Below, in pieces: positions 24,631 to 33,861 of a stretch of DNA of 64,000 nt (within the stretch, counting starts at the first letter, position 1; every line of letters begins with the position of its first letter). The position numbers and the translations under genes were made by a program. The stretch lies in contig CAZLBP010000001.1 of the NCBI GenBank assembly GCA_964557855.1, forward strand, positions 62,001 to 126,000, given 5' to 3'. This DNA comes from JAJRZL01 sp964557855. Its GTDB lineage: Bacteria; Zixibacteria; MSB-5A5; GN15; FEB-12. Below the pieces are notes generated by a model that worked only from the letters and a program-made list of their open reading frames with translations, was not told the DNA's origin and searched no databases.

Positions 24631-25581
24631 ATGAAGTTTCTTGTGACCGGCGGCGCCGGGTTTATCGGATCGAATCTCGCGGAGGCCCTGGTGGCCGAGG
24701 GTAATCAGGTACGGGTGCTGGACAATTTCTCGACCGGACGCCCGGAAAATCTGGCCGGGTTGGAAGGTCGGGTCGAGCTAATCGAAGGAGATATTCGCGA
24801 TTACTGGACCGTGGTGAAAGCCGTCGACGGGATCGATTACATTTTGCACCAGGCAGCGCTGGCCTCGGTGCCGCGCTCGGTGAACAATCCGCTGACGTCC
24901 AACGAAGCCAACATCAACGGTACGGTACATATTCTCGAAGCGGCCAAAAACGCCGGTGTCAAGAAGGTGGTGATAGCGTCGTCATCATCGGTGTACGGCG
25001 AGTCGGAAGAACTGCCCAAGCATGAGGGGATGCGTCCGCACCCGCTGTCACCGTACGCCATCACGAAACTGACTTGCGAGTATTACTGCCGGGTCTTTTG
25101 GGAACTGTATCAGTTCCCGACTGTGGCGTTGCGGTATTTCAATATCTTCGGTCCCAAACAGGACCCTCAGAGCCAATATGCGGCGGTGGTGCCGAGATTC
25201 ATCACGGCGTTCCTGGAAGGGCGGTCGCCGACCGTGTATGGCGACGGTGAGCAGTCGCGCGACTTTACCTATATCGACAATTGTGTCCAGGCTAACATCC
25301 TGGCGGCCACGAATGACAAAATAGTCGGCGATCATTTCAATGTGGCCTGCGGGGGACAGTTCACGCTGAACCAATTGCTGGACGAGCTGCGGAAGATTAT
25401 CGGTGTCGATACCGAAGCGATCTATGCCGATCCGCGTCCGGGGGATATCAAGCATTCGTTTGCATCGATTGACAAGCTGGGGCAGTACAGTTACAAGCCG
25501 AATGTCAGTTTTGTGGAAGGGTTACGGCACACGGTGGAGTTTTTCCGGAGCCAGGAGAAGCGTGAGGCGACGGTGGGGTGA
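24631..25581 (+). CDS. NAD-dependent UDP-sugar 4-epimerase (WbpP/Gne-like)
   Basis: The 316-residue extended SDR has the NAD motif VTGGAGFIGSNL and catalytic SSSSVYG...YAITK (Ser/Tyr/Lys). The segment FGPKQDPQSQYAAVVPRFI matches UDP-N-acetylglucosamine 4-epimerases of the WbpP type more than plain GalE. DFTYIDNCVQANILAA and RPGDIKHSFASIDK complete the family pattern. It would make precursors for surface polysaccharide. AAGGA precedes the ATG by about 10 bases. It is convergent with the purine phosphorylase gene. Confidence 0.85.
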   Translation: MKFLVTGGAGFIGSNLAEALVAEGNQVRVLDNFSTGRPENLAGLEGRVELIEGDIRDYWTVVKAVDGIDYILHQAALASVPRSVNNPLTSNEANINGTVHILEAAKNAGVKKVVIASSSSVYGESEELPKHEGMRPHPLSPYAITKLTCEYYCRVFWELYQFPTVALRYFNIFGPKQDPQSQYAAVVPRFITAFLEGRSPTVYGDGEQSRDFTYIDNCVQANILAATNDKIVGDHFNVACGGQFTLNQLLDELRKIIGVDTEAIYADPRPGDIKHSFASIDKLGQYSYKPNVSFVEGLRHTVEFFRSQEKREATVG

Positions 25582-25604
25582 GGGGGTGCATAAAGTCATG
25601 CCGT

Positions 25605-25662
25605 GGTGTCAGCCGACTCCGGCTGACACCTTCTGAGCCGTCAGGCAGAGTTGACTGACGGC
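25605..25662. terminator. Two adjacent hairpins between convergent genes
   Basis: Stem GGTGTCAGCC/GGCTGACACC (25605-25630) and stem GCCGTCAG/CTGACGGC (25637-25662) separate two convergent genes. No T-runs follow, so they may act as REP-like transcript ends for both strands. Confidence 0.45.
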
Positions 25663-25670
25663 ACACGATG

Positions 25671-26501
25671 CTACATCCTCTCCACGCACCCCGCAATTAA
25701 ATCCCGAAGCTTCGGTTCGGTGCGGGAGGCGGTGCGGATGACGTCCTCCAGCGAGCAGGGGTGCATGTTGTCCGCGAGGCCCATGTCGGTGATTATCGAG
25801 AAAGCCAGGATTTTGTTGTGCTGATGGTGGGCGGTGATTACCTCCGGGACGGTCGACATGCCGACCGCATCGGCGCCGAACCCGCGAAACATCCGGTACT
25901 CCGCCGCCGTTTCCAGGCAGGGGCCCGTCAGACCGACATAGACACCTTCCTGCACGCGCAATTTGAGGTCCACCGCGACCTCCTTGGCCAGTTTGATGTA
26001 GTTCTTGTTGTAGACCTCGTACATGTCCGGGAAGCGATCGCCCCAGGAGTCATCGTTGTGGCCGATCAGCGGATTGCCGGGGAAGAAGTTGATGTGGTCC
26101 TTGATGATCATGATATCCCCTGGCTGGAAATTGGGGTTCATGCCGCCGGCGGCGTTGGATACGATCAGCGTCTCGATACCCAGCATCTTCATGGTGCGGA
26201 CTGGAAACGCTATCTGCTCGAACGAATAGCCTTCGTAATAGTGGAACCGGCCCCGCATGCAGACGACAGGTTTGCCGCGCAGGTTACCGAACAGAAGCTG
26301 CCCGGCATGGGATTCGACGGTCGAGACCGGAAAGTGAGGTATCTTCTCGTAATCGACCGTGCCGACCATTTCGATTCCGTCCACCAGAGACCCCAGACCG
26401 GTGCCGAGGATAATCCCTATTTTGGGTGTGAAATCCACCTGCCCCCTGATATAGCCGACCGCTTCATCGAGCATTTTCTTGAGTTCTGCAACTGTTTCCA
26501 C
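25671..26501 (-). CDS. punA: Purine nucleoside phosphorylase (trimeric type)
   Basis: The 276-residue enzyme splits purine nucleosides with phosphate to base and ribose-1-phosphate. The start is a GTG at 26501 with AAGGAG 7 bases upstream. Motifs: IILGTGLGSLVDGI (phosphate loop), STVESHAGQL, GRFHYYEGYS, VSNAAGGMNPNFQPGDIM, GPCLETAAEYRMF and GADAVGMSTVPEVI. The YEGYS and the Glu in the base site fit the PNP-I family acting on guanosine/inosine. Ends with RTEPKLRDLIAGCVERM. Confidence 0.96.
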   Translation of the reverse strand: METVAELKKMLDEAVGYIRGQVDFTPKIGIILGTGLGSLVDGIEMVGTVDYEKIPHFPVSTVESHAGQLLFGNLRGKPVVCMRGRFHYYEGYSFEQIAFPVRTMKMLGIETLIVSNAAGGMNPNFQPGDIMIIKDHINFFPGNPLIGHNDDSWGDRFPDMYEVYNKNYIKLAKEVAVDLKLRVQEGVYVGLTGPCLETAAEYRMFRGFGADAVGMSTVPEVITAHHQHNKILAFSIITDMGLADNMHPCSLEDVIRTASRTEPKLRDLIAGCVERM

Positions 26502-26642
26502 GGAGTATCTCCTTATCTGTCAATTGTTCTCTGTCTGTCCTCTTAGGTTGAGTGAATATAGCGTATTACAGGGGTGTGTCAGGCGAAAACTGAAGAGGGG
26601 CGGGTGTATAACCCAGATCAAAGTCCGGGGCACAGGCGAGAA

Positions 26643-26683
26643 GTGTCGGGTCACACTCGCCTTCGGCGCGCAGGACCCGACGC
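26643..26683 (+). repeat. REP-like palindrome, copy F (GGGTC variant)
   Basis: Arms GTGTCGGGTC and GACCCGACGC enclose CTCGCC/GGCGCG with loop TTC, followed by AACTG. It shares the outer layout of the copies near the transposase but with C-G swapped for A-T in both arms, a compensatory change. Confidence 0.8.
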
Positions 26684-26740
26684 AACTGCATAAATGGTTC
26701 TTACGATAGCCTTCGGGAACCAGGCGCATGCCGGACACAA

Positions 26741-26782
26741 AAAAGACCGGTCGAGGTGGGGCTGGGTGACCGGTCTTTTTCT
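26741..26782. terminator. Bidirectional rho-independent terminator
   Basis: AAAAGACCGGTC (26741-26752) pairs perfectly with GACCGGTCTTTT (26768-26779), giving a strong stem with an A-run on one side and T-run on the other. It lies 20 bases beyond the stop of the DivIVA-like gene and should terminate its transcript on the minus strand. Confidence 0.85.
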
Positions 26783-26804
26783 TCTTGTTGGTGGGACAAG
26801 TGAT

Positions 26805-27986
26805 TTATGATTGAGCGGCCTTGTTCATCTCCTCTTCGAACTTCTCCGCTACCTCGTCGAGTTCTTTAGCCAGATCGCCCGGCTCCACGCTCTGCCTGTT
26901 CTGCTTCCCATTGTTATCGATATCGATAGCGTTGTGCTCGGTAACGTCGTCCTCGCCATTCCCGTCAACCTGTACTTTGTCCGTTGTGGCGGACTCGGCC
27001 GGCCTGTCATCGGCCGGAATGAACCCGGGCGGGATGTCCTCCGCGCGCGAGTTCGTTTCGACTATCTCTCCCGGACCGGGCGAGGACTCTCCCGTATGTG
27101 AGGCCGGGGGCTGTTCCGCTCTGGCGGGGATGGGTTGATGTTGGTATCTTTCCAGTGCGGCCGCCAGCTCCGGGTCTACCGGTCGTTCCGCGGGTTGCGG
27201 CTGCTCGGTGACATCGGTCCGTGTGGGCTGCGTGTCAACTCGTTTGGGTTCTTCGGGAAATCCCGGAGTGTCGACTACAGCCTGTGGTGTTTGCGTTTCG
27301 GCCGGCTCGGGAGAATCCGACTCCGGTGTGTCCGGTGGTCCGGCGGTCGGCGCCGAGGGGGGTGTCACCGGGACTATTCGCTCGGCGGCCTGCGCTTCTT
27401 CGGTTTTGATGGCCTGTGACGCCGACGGTTCGTCGGCAATTGTCTCCAGTTTCTGGCGGCTGTATTCGGTTGATTCGGTGACCTCTATGGAGGCGGTCGG
27501 TCCGGGCGGTTTCACCGAAGCGGGCGCCGTCCCCGGTTGGATGTCTACCACTTCATCTATCATTTCCAGGTGAGACTGGATCAGGTTACGCAGCTTATTG
27601 AGATACGAGTGGCGCGTAACTTCGAGTTTCGATATTTGATCCTGGAATTCCGTCACCTTGCTGGCTCGGGACCCGACGATCTCTTCCGCTTCCGTTTTGG
27701 CCCGCGACAAAATCAGTTCAGCTTCTTTCTTGGCGTTTTCTATAGTCATGTCGGCGTGCCGGCGGGCATCGATGGCTGCGCTCTTGATCGTATCCTCGAA
27801 TTGTCGAAGTCCGGAGATTTGCGTTTTGAGTGAATCTGCTTCCATCGAGACTTTCAGATGTTCCTGTTTGAGATTCTCGATGACGGTTGCTACCTGTTCC
27901 AGAAGATTCCTGACTTCCTCTCGGTCAAAGCCGCGCATTTGCGTATTGAATTCGTAATTCCGGATGTCATTAGGTGACAGATCCAT
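26805..27986 (-). CDS. DivIVA domain-containing protein with long Pro/Glu-rich tail
   Basis: The 393-residue product begins with a DivIVA N-terminal domain (DLSPNDIRNYEFNTQMRGFDREEVRNLLEQVA) and a coiled coil (about residues 30-145; VIENLKQEHLKVSMEADSLKTQI, LILSRAKTEAEEIVGSRASKV). From about residue 150 a low-complexity Pro/Thr/Glu segment runs to the end, with a short acidic helix VEPGDLAKELDEVAEKFEEEM last. DivIVA proteins mark curved or polar membrane and organise division. The tail is probably disordered, and its final helix may bind a partner. It is oriented like yggS, in the order seen in many genomes, but is 416 bases away. Confidence 0.85.
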   Translation of the reverse strand: MDLSPNDIRNYEFNTQMRGFDREEVRNLLEQVATVIENLKQEHLKVSMEADSLKTQISGLRQFEDTIKSAAIDARRHADMTIENAKKEAELILSRAKTEAEEIVGSRASKVTEFQDQISKLEVTRHSYLNKLRNLIQSHLEMIDEVVDIQPGTAPASVKPPGPTASIEVTESTEYSRQKLETIADEPSASQAIKTEEAQAAERIVPVTPPSAPTAGPPDTPESDSPEPAETQTPQAVVDTPGFPEEPKRVDTQPTRTDVTEQPQPAERPVDPELAAALERYQHQPIPARAEQPPASHTGESSPGPGEIVETNSRAEDIPPGFIPADDRPAESATTDKVQVDGNGEDDVTEHNAIDIDNNGKQNRQSVEPGDLAKELDEVAEKFEEEMNKAAQS

Positions 27987-28402
27987 ATCTATCTCACTTT
28001 TTTTAAGGTTTCACCTGCCGCAAGCCTTCGCCGGCCTGTCAACTTTCCTCTGTTCTAAATTCGAGCAGTTTCATATCGAATCAGTCTTTGTTTTATTATC
28101 GGGCAACGGCAGGAAATATTAAGCCCCGGAACGGTACGAAATCAGGTGATTGTGGTAAGAAGGATTAGCCCGGACTACTCATGAATTTCGGGAGAACCAG
28201 CGGCGTATGGAGTGGATACCAATCTTCAGCCTTCAACTCTGCTCACACTTCGGCCCCGCTGAGAGCGATTTAGCCTGTTGCAGACGAAAACACGTCGCAG
28301 TTGTCCATGTGGAACAATTCATAGGTGAACGGACCCCACGCCATGTAGCCGGTCAGGGAAATAAGAAGCGGGCCAGATGAAAGAGGGAACTGTTGAGAAA
28401 GC
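27987..28402. other. Intergenic region between yggS and the DivIVA-like gene
   Basis: No convincing coding region, RNA or repeat was seen in either strand over these 416 bases; a yggT-like gene, common at this place, is absent. Confidence 0.5.
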
Positions 28403-29095
28403 CTATTCTTGCTCGCGGGCGCCGAACAGGGCGGTACCGATGCGGATCATCGTGGAGCCTTCCTGGATGGCCAGTGGATAATCGTGGGTCATGCCCATCG
28501 ACAACGTATCGAATTCCGGGCCCAACAACTCCCGGCCCTGCTGAAACAACCCGCGACATTGGCGGAAAGCGGCTCTGACAGCCTCCTCATCGTCGGTGAA
28601 CGGACCGATTGTCATCAGGCCGGCCAGGCTGATATTCTCCATTTTGCTGACCCGTGTGACGAGATCGACGCAGCCGCTCGGCAGGACCCCGTACTTCTGG
28701 CTCTCTCCGGAGCAGTTCACTTCTACGAGGCATTCGACTACCGTGTTTGCCTGGCCGGCTTGTCGGTTGATCTCTTCGGCCAGTTTGATAGAATCGACAG
28801 ACTGAATAACATCGAACAGTCGGATAGCCTTTTTCACTTTGTTGGTTTGAAGATGCCCGACCATATGAAAGCGTGCTATCTGCCCAACTTCGGCAATCTT
28901 CTCTTCCGCCTCCTGAACACGACTTTCGCCGATATTATGCAGTCCGGAAGCCACCGCCGTTCTGATGATGTTGGGGGGGTGCGTTTTGGTGACTGCAACT
29001 ACAGTAATATCGTCGGCGTCCCGATCACAAGCTTCACAGATTTCAGCAATGCGGCCAAACAACTGCACTATGTTATTGCCGATAGTCTCTTTCAT
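28403..29095 (-). CDS. yggS: YggS/PROSC-family pyridoxal phosphate-binding protein
   Basis: The 230-residue protein belongs to the alanine-racemase-like TIM barrel family that buffers free pyridoxal phosphate. The PLP lysine lies in VVAVTKTHPPNIIRTAVASGLHNIGESRVQEAEEK; other marks are RFHMVGHLQTNK, LVEVNCSGESQKYG, GLMTIGPF and SMGMTHDYPLAIQEGSTMIRIGTALFG. Length is normal. It sits upstream of the DivIVA-like gene in the same direction, as in many bacteria. Confidence 0.95.
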   Translation of the reverse strand: MKETIGNNIVQLFGRIAEICEACDRDADDITVVAVTKTHPPNIIRTAVASGLHNIGESRVQEAEEKIAEVGQIARFHMVGHLQTNKVKKAIRLFDVIQSVDSIKLAEEINRQAGQANTVVECLVEVNCSGESQKYGVLPSGCVDLVTRVSKMENISLAGLMTIGPFTDDEEAVRAAFRQCRGLFQQGRELLGPEFDTLSMGMTHDYPLAIQEGSTMIRIGTALFGAREQE

Positions 29096-29238
29096 CCTAC
29101 TGTTGAAATTAAGCCCTCTTGGCGCGGACTTCGCAAGGAAAATGTTGGGCTAAATGTCGCGTGAACCAGACATGCTAATCCGGTTCCAGCCGTCACGAAC
29201 CGGTTTGCAGGCAACGTCAGGATGAATTCTTCGTCAGA

Positions 29239-30354
29239 TCAAGCGGTGAGGTTGTATTCCGAATCTGATGCAAGTTCAGGCGCCGGCTGTTCGGCCGGGA
29301 GTATCACCGGATCGCCCACCGGCATGGTGGGTTGGATCAGTTCATCGGGTACAAACCGGGTTCGGAAATCGGATACGGCCGTGTCTACTCGATTGAAGAA
29401 CGACTCGATGGAGTTCGTCAGGTGGTTTTTGGCGACGTCGACAAGAGAGCCGGAGAATCCCAGTTCTTGTGCCGCTTGTTCCAGGAAGGCGCCAACTTTT
29501 TCGAGCAGTTGCCCTTCAGCCTGGTTGAGGTAGGCGTCGACCGCGTCAAAGAAGGTCGCCATTATCTCGTTGGTGCCGGCTTGAGCCAGGTTGCCGGCTG
29601 AATTCAGGTACGATTCCAATGAATCCGGCAATTCATCAGCCATGCGGTTCGTTTGGACATTGAACCGATTGAGGTGGGCGAAGCTGAAACTGCTGTCCAT
29701 GCGAAAGCGCAGAGCGAAGCGATTGACCGCGCGTGCGTGACCACCAGTCGTGGTGAATTTATTGGATTGGCGGATTTGCACTGCCTCCCGCAAGAAGGAC
29801 CGGACAGCGAACTCGCGATCATGTGCTTCAAAAAGCCGCAGCTGTCGAGACCGGGACCTTGACAGTCCGCCGGTCTTGAGAGCTTCAGGAAGCGTGCCAT
29901 CGCCGGGTTGGTTGGTTTCTACAACTTGCTTGCCGTGAATATCGAATCCGGCCCGGAATCCGAAGCCGGCCGCAGCCAATTGCCGGAAGTTCTCAATATC
30001 TCCGTCTTCAAGGGAGCCAATCGTCTCGGTAAAGGCCGTCAGGTCAAACGCGAGATCCAATTTGTAATTAAGATGGGCCGCTCGTCGGATGTAATATGTC
30101 TCCGGCTGATCATCTGTAGCGGGCGTATTTTGCTGCGGGACTTCCGGCCTGTTATAAGTGGGTGGCGGGTTGTGATCGGAGGGCTGTGCAGGTTGGTACG
30201 TGTCTGCCTGAGTGACCGGTGCTTTTTGTTGTTCAGCTGAATGTCGCTCGTGCCTGCCTCGAACAGCTATATTATCGCTGTTTGCGCCCGCCAGATTTCG
30301 ATAGTGATTGATGAAGTTGTGCGCAATCCCCGCAAAGAATCCTAATAGTCCCAT
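29239..30354 (-). CDS. Hypothetical protein
   Basis: The 371-residue product begins MGLLGFFAGIAHNFINHYRN, then has a Pro/Gln/Thr-rich low-complexity stretch (about residues 30-82), then a central domain from YYIRRAAHLNYKLDLAFDLTAFTETI on, and ends with LIQPTMPVGDPVILPAEQPAPEL. No signal peptide or membrane helix is clear. I do not recognise a family. The helical central part with repeated Phe/Leu and the long disordered N-terminal segment suggest a structural or secreted protein. It is 143 bases upstream of yggS and 123 bases downstream of the epimerase gene. Confidence 0.6.
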   Translation of the reverse strand: MGLLGFFAGIAHNFINHYRNLAGANSDNIAVRGRHERHSAEQQKAPVTQADTYQPAQPSDHNPPPTYNRPEVPQQNTPATDDQPETYYIRRAAHLNYKLDLAFDLTAFTETIGSLEDGDIENFRQLAAAGFGFRAGFDIHGKQVVETNQPGDGTLPEALKTGGLSRSRSRQLRLFEAHDREFAVRSFLREAVQIRQSNKFTTTGGHARAVNRFALRFRMDSSFSFAHLNRFNVQTNRMADELPDSLESYLNSAGNLAQAGTNEIMATFFDAVDAYLNQAEGQLLEKVGAFLEQAAQELGFSGSLVDVAKNHLTNSIESFFNRVDTAVSDFRTRFVPDELIQPTMPVGDPVILPAEQPAPELASDSEYNLTA

Positions 30355-30477
30355 CTCTCGAATACACCTCGTTTGTTTACTTCTTCCTTATGATTTATTA
30401 TATCGGCAGGGGACGGGTTTAATATACTGCCGCCACAGAGTTTCTGACGGAAAAGTTATGAGCGATGGCGTGGGAAC

Positions 30478-31473
30478 TCAAACGTTACTGTAGCGGGTGT
30501 CGTACGGATTCGTAATCCAGCCGGAACCGATCGCCGCGATGATCTCTCTAACGCCATCGGCCACCCGCCGTGTCGGTTGGAATCCTAACGTTTGGCCGAT
30601 CTTGTCGCAATTGACCCGATAATCACGCGGGTCTTCATCCTTATGGACAAACGAGACATTGTTTCGCTTTTTCGGCATTTGCGCCAGGATTGTCTCGACG
30701 AGATCGAGCTTACGGTAGTTTTCGGTGGTGGCGCCTACATTGAGGGCTTTCCGTGAGACCTGACTGCTGTCGGCCAGCAAGGCCAGCCGACAGGCTTCGG
30801 ATAGATCGAGAACATGGCAATAGGGCCGCCAGAATTGTTCTCCGTAGACTTCCAGTGTCTGATCCAGAAGCAGGTCCCGGGTGAACTCGTTGACGGTCAG
30901 GTCAAAGCGCGGTCGGGGGGATAGTCCGTAGGCTGTGGCAAACCGAAGACATACCGGCTCCAGAAAATCTGACGGGTGGGACAGGAGGAAGTTTTCGAAC
31001 CCGACCTTCAGTTCGGCGTACAGCGAGATCGGTTTCAGCGGTGAGCTTTCATCTACGAACGCATCGGGCTCTGACGTCTTGCCGTAGTTGCTGCAGGTGG
31101 AGGCGAATACGAAGCGGCGAATGTCGCGCTCCAGGGCTTTTTCGCACAGTATCTCCGAGGCGGTCCGGTTGACCTGAACTGCTCGCTCGGGGGTCTTCCG
31201 GCAAGCCGGGTCACCGACAACGGCAGCGAGATGAATGATCGCCCCCACGCCTTCCAGTGCTTTGTCCAGATCGTAGTCTCCAGTGATGTCGCCATGAATG
31301 AACTCAAAGTGAGCATCAGCCAGATAGGATAAAACAGCCTCGCCCCCGAAGTTCAGGTTGTCTACAACTCGTATTTTGAAGCCGTCGCGCAGAAGCAAGC
31401 CGGTCAGTACCGAGCCGATGTAGCCGGCGCCACCGGTCACGAGGACCGGACGTTCTTTGACGTTCAACGGCAT
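30478..31473 (-). CDS. NAD-dependent epimerase/dehydratase
   Basis: The 331-residue extended SDR has the NAD motif VTGGAGYIGSVLTGLLL, ASTCSNYGKTSEPD and the catalytic YAELK (Tyr, Lys). ISLYAELKVGFENFLL followed by CLRFATAYGLSPRPRFDL is typical of sugar nucleotide epimerases/dehydratases related to those acting on CDP- or dTDP-sugars. The ATG at 31473 is used; a TTG one codon earlier gives the longer frame. It lies 20 bases after the TPR lipoprotein stop in the same direction. Substrate not assignable. Confidence 0.83.
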   Translation of the reverse strand: MPLNVKERPVLVTGGAGYIGSVLTGLLLRDGFKIRVVDNLNFGGEAVLSYLADAHFEFIHGDITGDYDLDKALEGVGAIIHLAAVVGDPACRKTPERAVQVNRTASEILCEKALERDIRRFVFASTCSNYGKTSEPDAFVDESSPLKPISLYAELKVGFENFLLSHPSDFLEPVCLRFATAYGLSPRPRFDLTVNEFTRDLLLDQTLEVYGEQFWRPYCHVLDLSEACRLALLADSSQVSRKALNVGATTENYRKLDLVETILAQMPKKRNNVSFVHKDEDPRDYRVNCDKIGQTLGFQPTRRVADGVREIIAAIGSGWITNPYDTRYSNV

Positions 31474-31493
31474 CAAGAAAGAGGAGACGTTAC

Positions 31494-33704
31494 TTACAGC
31501 TTTTTTAGAGTTGCTTCGGCCTCAGCCAGGTTATCCCCCTGCAGGCCCAACCGGATGGCTTCCTCCAGTTTTTCCGAAGCTTCCTCTTTGCCTTCCATAT
31601 ACATTGCCATGCCGACTCGGAAAAGAGGTTCGGGTTCTTCCGGATAACCGCGAGACGCCTTCAGAGCTTCTCCGCGGGACAAATCATAGCGACCCGTAAG
31701 AAAATACACATAGCTCAGATTCATCCAGGTTCGCAGGTTGCTGTTTGAATCGAAGACCGCTTTCCGGGCCAGGTTTTCCGCGCGGTGTGGTTCGAGGCCT
31801 TCCATGGCGAGTATCCGTGAGAGGTAGTAATTACTCTCGATATGGTAGTTCTTTTGTGCGACGTTTTCATTGAGAATGTCAAGGGCTGCCTGAATCTCGC
31901 CGCGCGTGTACAACAGCCAGGCATTCAACGCCCGAGCCGTGAAGTTATCGGGCTCTAAATCAAGGGCAAATGAGATAGCCCGTTCGGCGTTCTGAAAGTC
32001 TTTCAACTCAAAGAACATCTTTCCGGCCAGAATCATAGCATCCGGATTCGCAGAATTATGTGCCAGCAGCCAGGAAGCTTGCTCACTGATTTGCGGCCGG
32101 TATTCACGATCTTCCAGTACCCGATACAATTCCTCGGACCAGGTCAGATCACCGTGCAGGTATGGTGCGTTCGTTACATACAACTCCAATCCTCGTTCCG
32201 GTTGGCCATCCTCGGCCAGACAAACGGCCTTCAGCAGGCGCAGTTCCGGATACCAATCGGCAAAGTACCCGTATTCATCGAATAGTGATACCACCTCAGA
32301 AGATTCGCCGAGACGGCGCAACATTTCGATGTAATTCTCGAAGGCAGGGCGATACCATTGGTCGAGTTCCAAAGCCCGGTCATAGTACTCTCGGGCGTCG
32401 TCATACCGGCGCACGAATTGGTTGGCGTAAATATCGGCCAGTCCGGCCACCCATTCGGGCTGCCGGCTGTGTCCTGTTTTGATCAACGATTCATACTCAT
32501 CGAACTTCTCTTGCCGGCCGGTACGGTATGCTACGAACGCCGTGCGCAACATGCCGGGTGCTCGGCGAACGAACTTCGGAGCTAATCGCTCCAGTTTGGA
32601 ATAGCCGATTGCTTCGTCCAGGTATTCGGTTAATGTCATGGTTGCGAAGTAGAACATGTAGGTGGCGAACTCTTCATTGTATCCTCTCTTGACCAGTTCC
32701 ACTTCAATGGCGTCGGCGTTATTGGACAAAGTCAGATCGTCTCCGCTCGGAGCACGAGCCACCATGTCGAGAATCCAGAAGGTCATGGTATTGCCGGCCA
32801 GGACCTCAACATCGGTGACCGCATGACGAGCCGGCGTGTCATCGCCCCGTTCGTGATGATAGTGTAATCTCAGCATGGCCTCGACCAGCTCAGGCAGTTT
32901 CCGTTGTCGGAACTGCTCCATAACCTGCCGGGCCTCATAGAAATAGTTGTGACGAAGCGACAAGAAGAAATGGCTCACCAGCGATACCGGCGCACCCTCG
33001 GACTGCTCGACGGCCGCCCGGCTCAGGGCGATAGCAGTATCGATTCGTCCCATTTTTTCCCAGAAGGCACTGGCCTCCACCGTAACTTGCGGCGACGATT
33101 CGGATAACTCGCCGACTTTTTGGTAGGTCAACCGCGCCGAATCCTCTTGATGAGCAGCCGCGTAAGTACGGGCGCGCATTATGTCAACCAGGCGTGGATC
33201 GGATCCGAGCGACTTGGCTGAATCCAGGTAACTGAGAGCGCGCCCGGTCAGGTCGAGGTTTAAAAAGGCCTCAGCTGCCAGCAGCTTCGATTCGGGATCA
33301 TCCGGCAGAATATCGTTGTAGGCCAGGGCGGCATCCATGGCCTCCTCGAACAGTTCCAGTCGCGTGAACATCCGCCAGCAGCCGGCCTGGGCCGGGGCGT
33401 AGGATGGATGGGATTGGGCTATATCCATGTACACATGGAGTGCATCATAGAATTGAAGCTGCCTTTCGAATATGAGTCCGGAGCCGAAGTAACCGGCCGG
33501 TGATTTCGGCTCCAATTCGCTGAGCTCAGCGAAACCGGAACGGGCGGCCTCGAATTCGTAGTTGTTGGCGTGCCGTATGGACTTCTCAAAAAGCGACACG
33601 GCCTTGTCTTCGGGCGACGAAGTGCAGCCAGACATGACCGTCAGCAGGCCGATTGACGCTACGAAGAGCCAGATTCCCGGTATTCTGCCTGAGTTAATTT
33701 CCAT
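31494..33704 (-). CDS. TPR-repeat lipoprotein
   Basis: The 736-residue protein has a lipobox (LTVMSGCTSS; Cys27) and then TPR-like helical repeats through most of its length (for example YEFEAARSGFAELSELEPKSPAGYFGSGLIFERQLQFYDALHVY, and near the end TGRYDLSRGEALKASRGYPEEPEPLFRVGMAMYMEGKEEASEKLEEAI). It probably acts as a scaffold in the envelope. An AAGGA site precedes the ATG. It is divergent from lptB, and is followed 20 bases on by the epimerase gene, so the pair may share a role in surface glycan assembly (inference). Confidence 0.85.
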   Translation of the reverse strand: MEINSGRIPGIWLFVASIGLLTVMSGCTSSPEDKAVSLFEKSIRHANNYEFEAARSGFAELSELEPKSPAGYFGSGLIFERQLQFYDALHVYMDIAQSHPSYAPAQAGCWRMFTRLELFEEAMDAALAYNDILPDDPESKLLAAEAFLNLDLTGRALSYLDSAKSLGSDPRLVDIMRARTYAAAHQEDSARLTYQKVGELSESSPQVTVEASAFWEKMGRIDTAIALSRAAVEQSEGAPVSLVSHFFLSLRHNYFYEARQVMEQFRQRKLPELVEAMLRLHYHHERGDDTPARHAVTDVEVLAGNTMTFWILDMVARAPSGDDLTLSNNADAIEVELVKRGYNEEFATYMFYFATMTLTEYLDEAIGYSKLERLAPKFVRRAPGMLRTAFVAYRTGRQEKFDEYESLIKTGHSRQPEWVAGLADIYANQFVRRYDDAREYYDRALELDQWYRPAFENYIEMLRRLGESSEVVSLFDEYGYFADWYPELRLLKAVCLAEDGQPERGLELYVTNAPYLHGDLTWSEELYRVLEDREYRPQISEQASWLLAHNSANPDAMILAGKMFFELKDFQNAERAISFALDLEPDNFTARALNAWLLYTRGEIQAALDILNENVAQKNYHIESNYYLSRILAMEGLEPHRAENLARKAVFDSNSNLRTWMNLSYVYFLTGRYDLSRGEALKASRGYPEEPEPLFRVGMAMYMEGKEEASEKLEEAIRLGLQGDNLAEAEATLKKL

Positions 33705-33861
33705 GTTATTTTTCCTTGCAACTCTTCACTTATGCGATTTTCACAGATTACTAAACGAATCTAATGCTTTTTACACGTTACGAAACAATAATTTATGAGA
33801 AATTTCCGCTCGGAGCAAAAATTGTGCTGGATTAACGAAAAAAAGATGATTATACTAAAAA

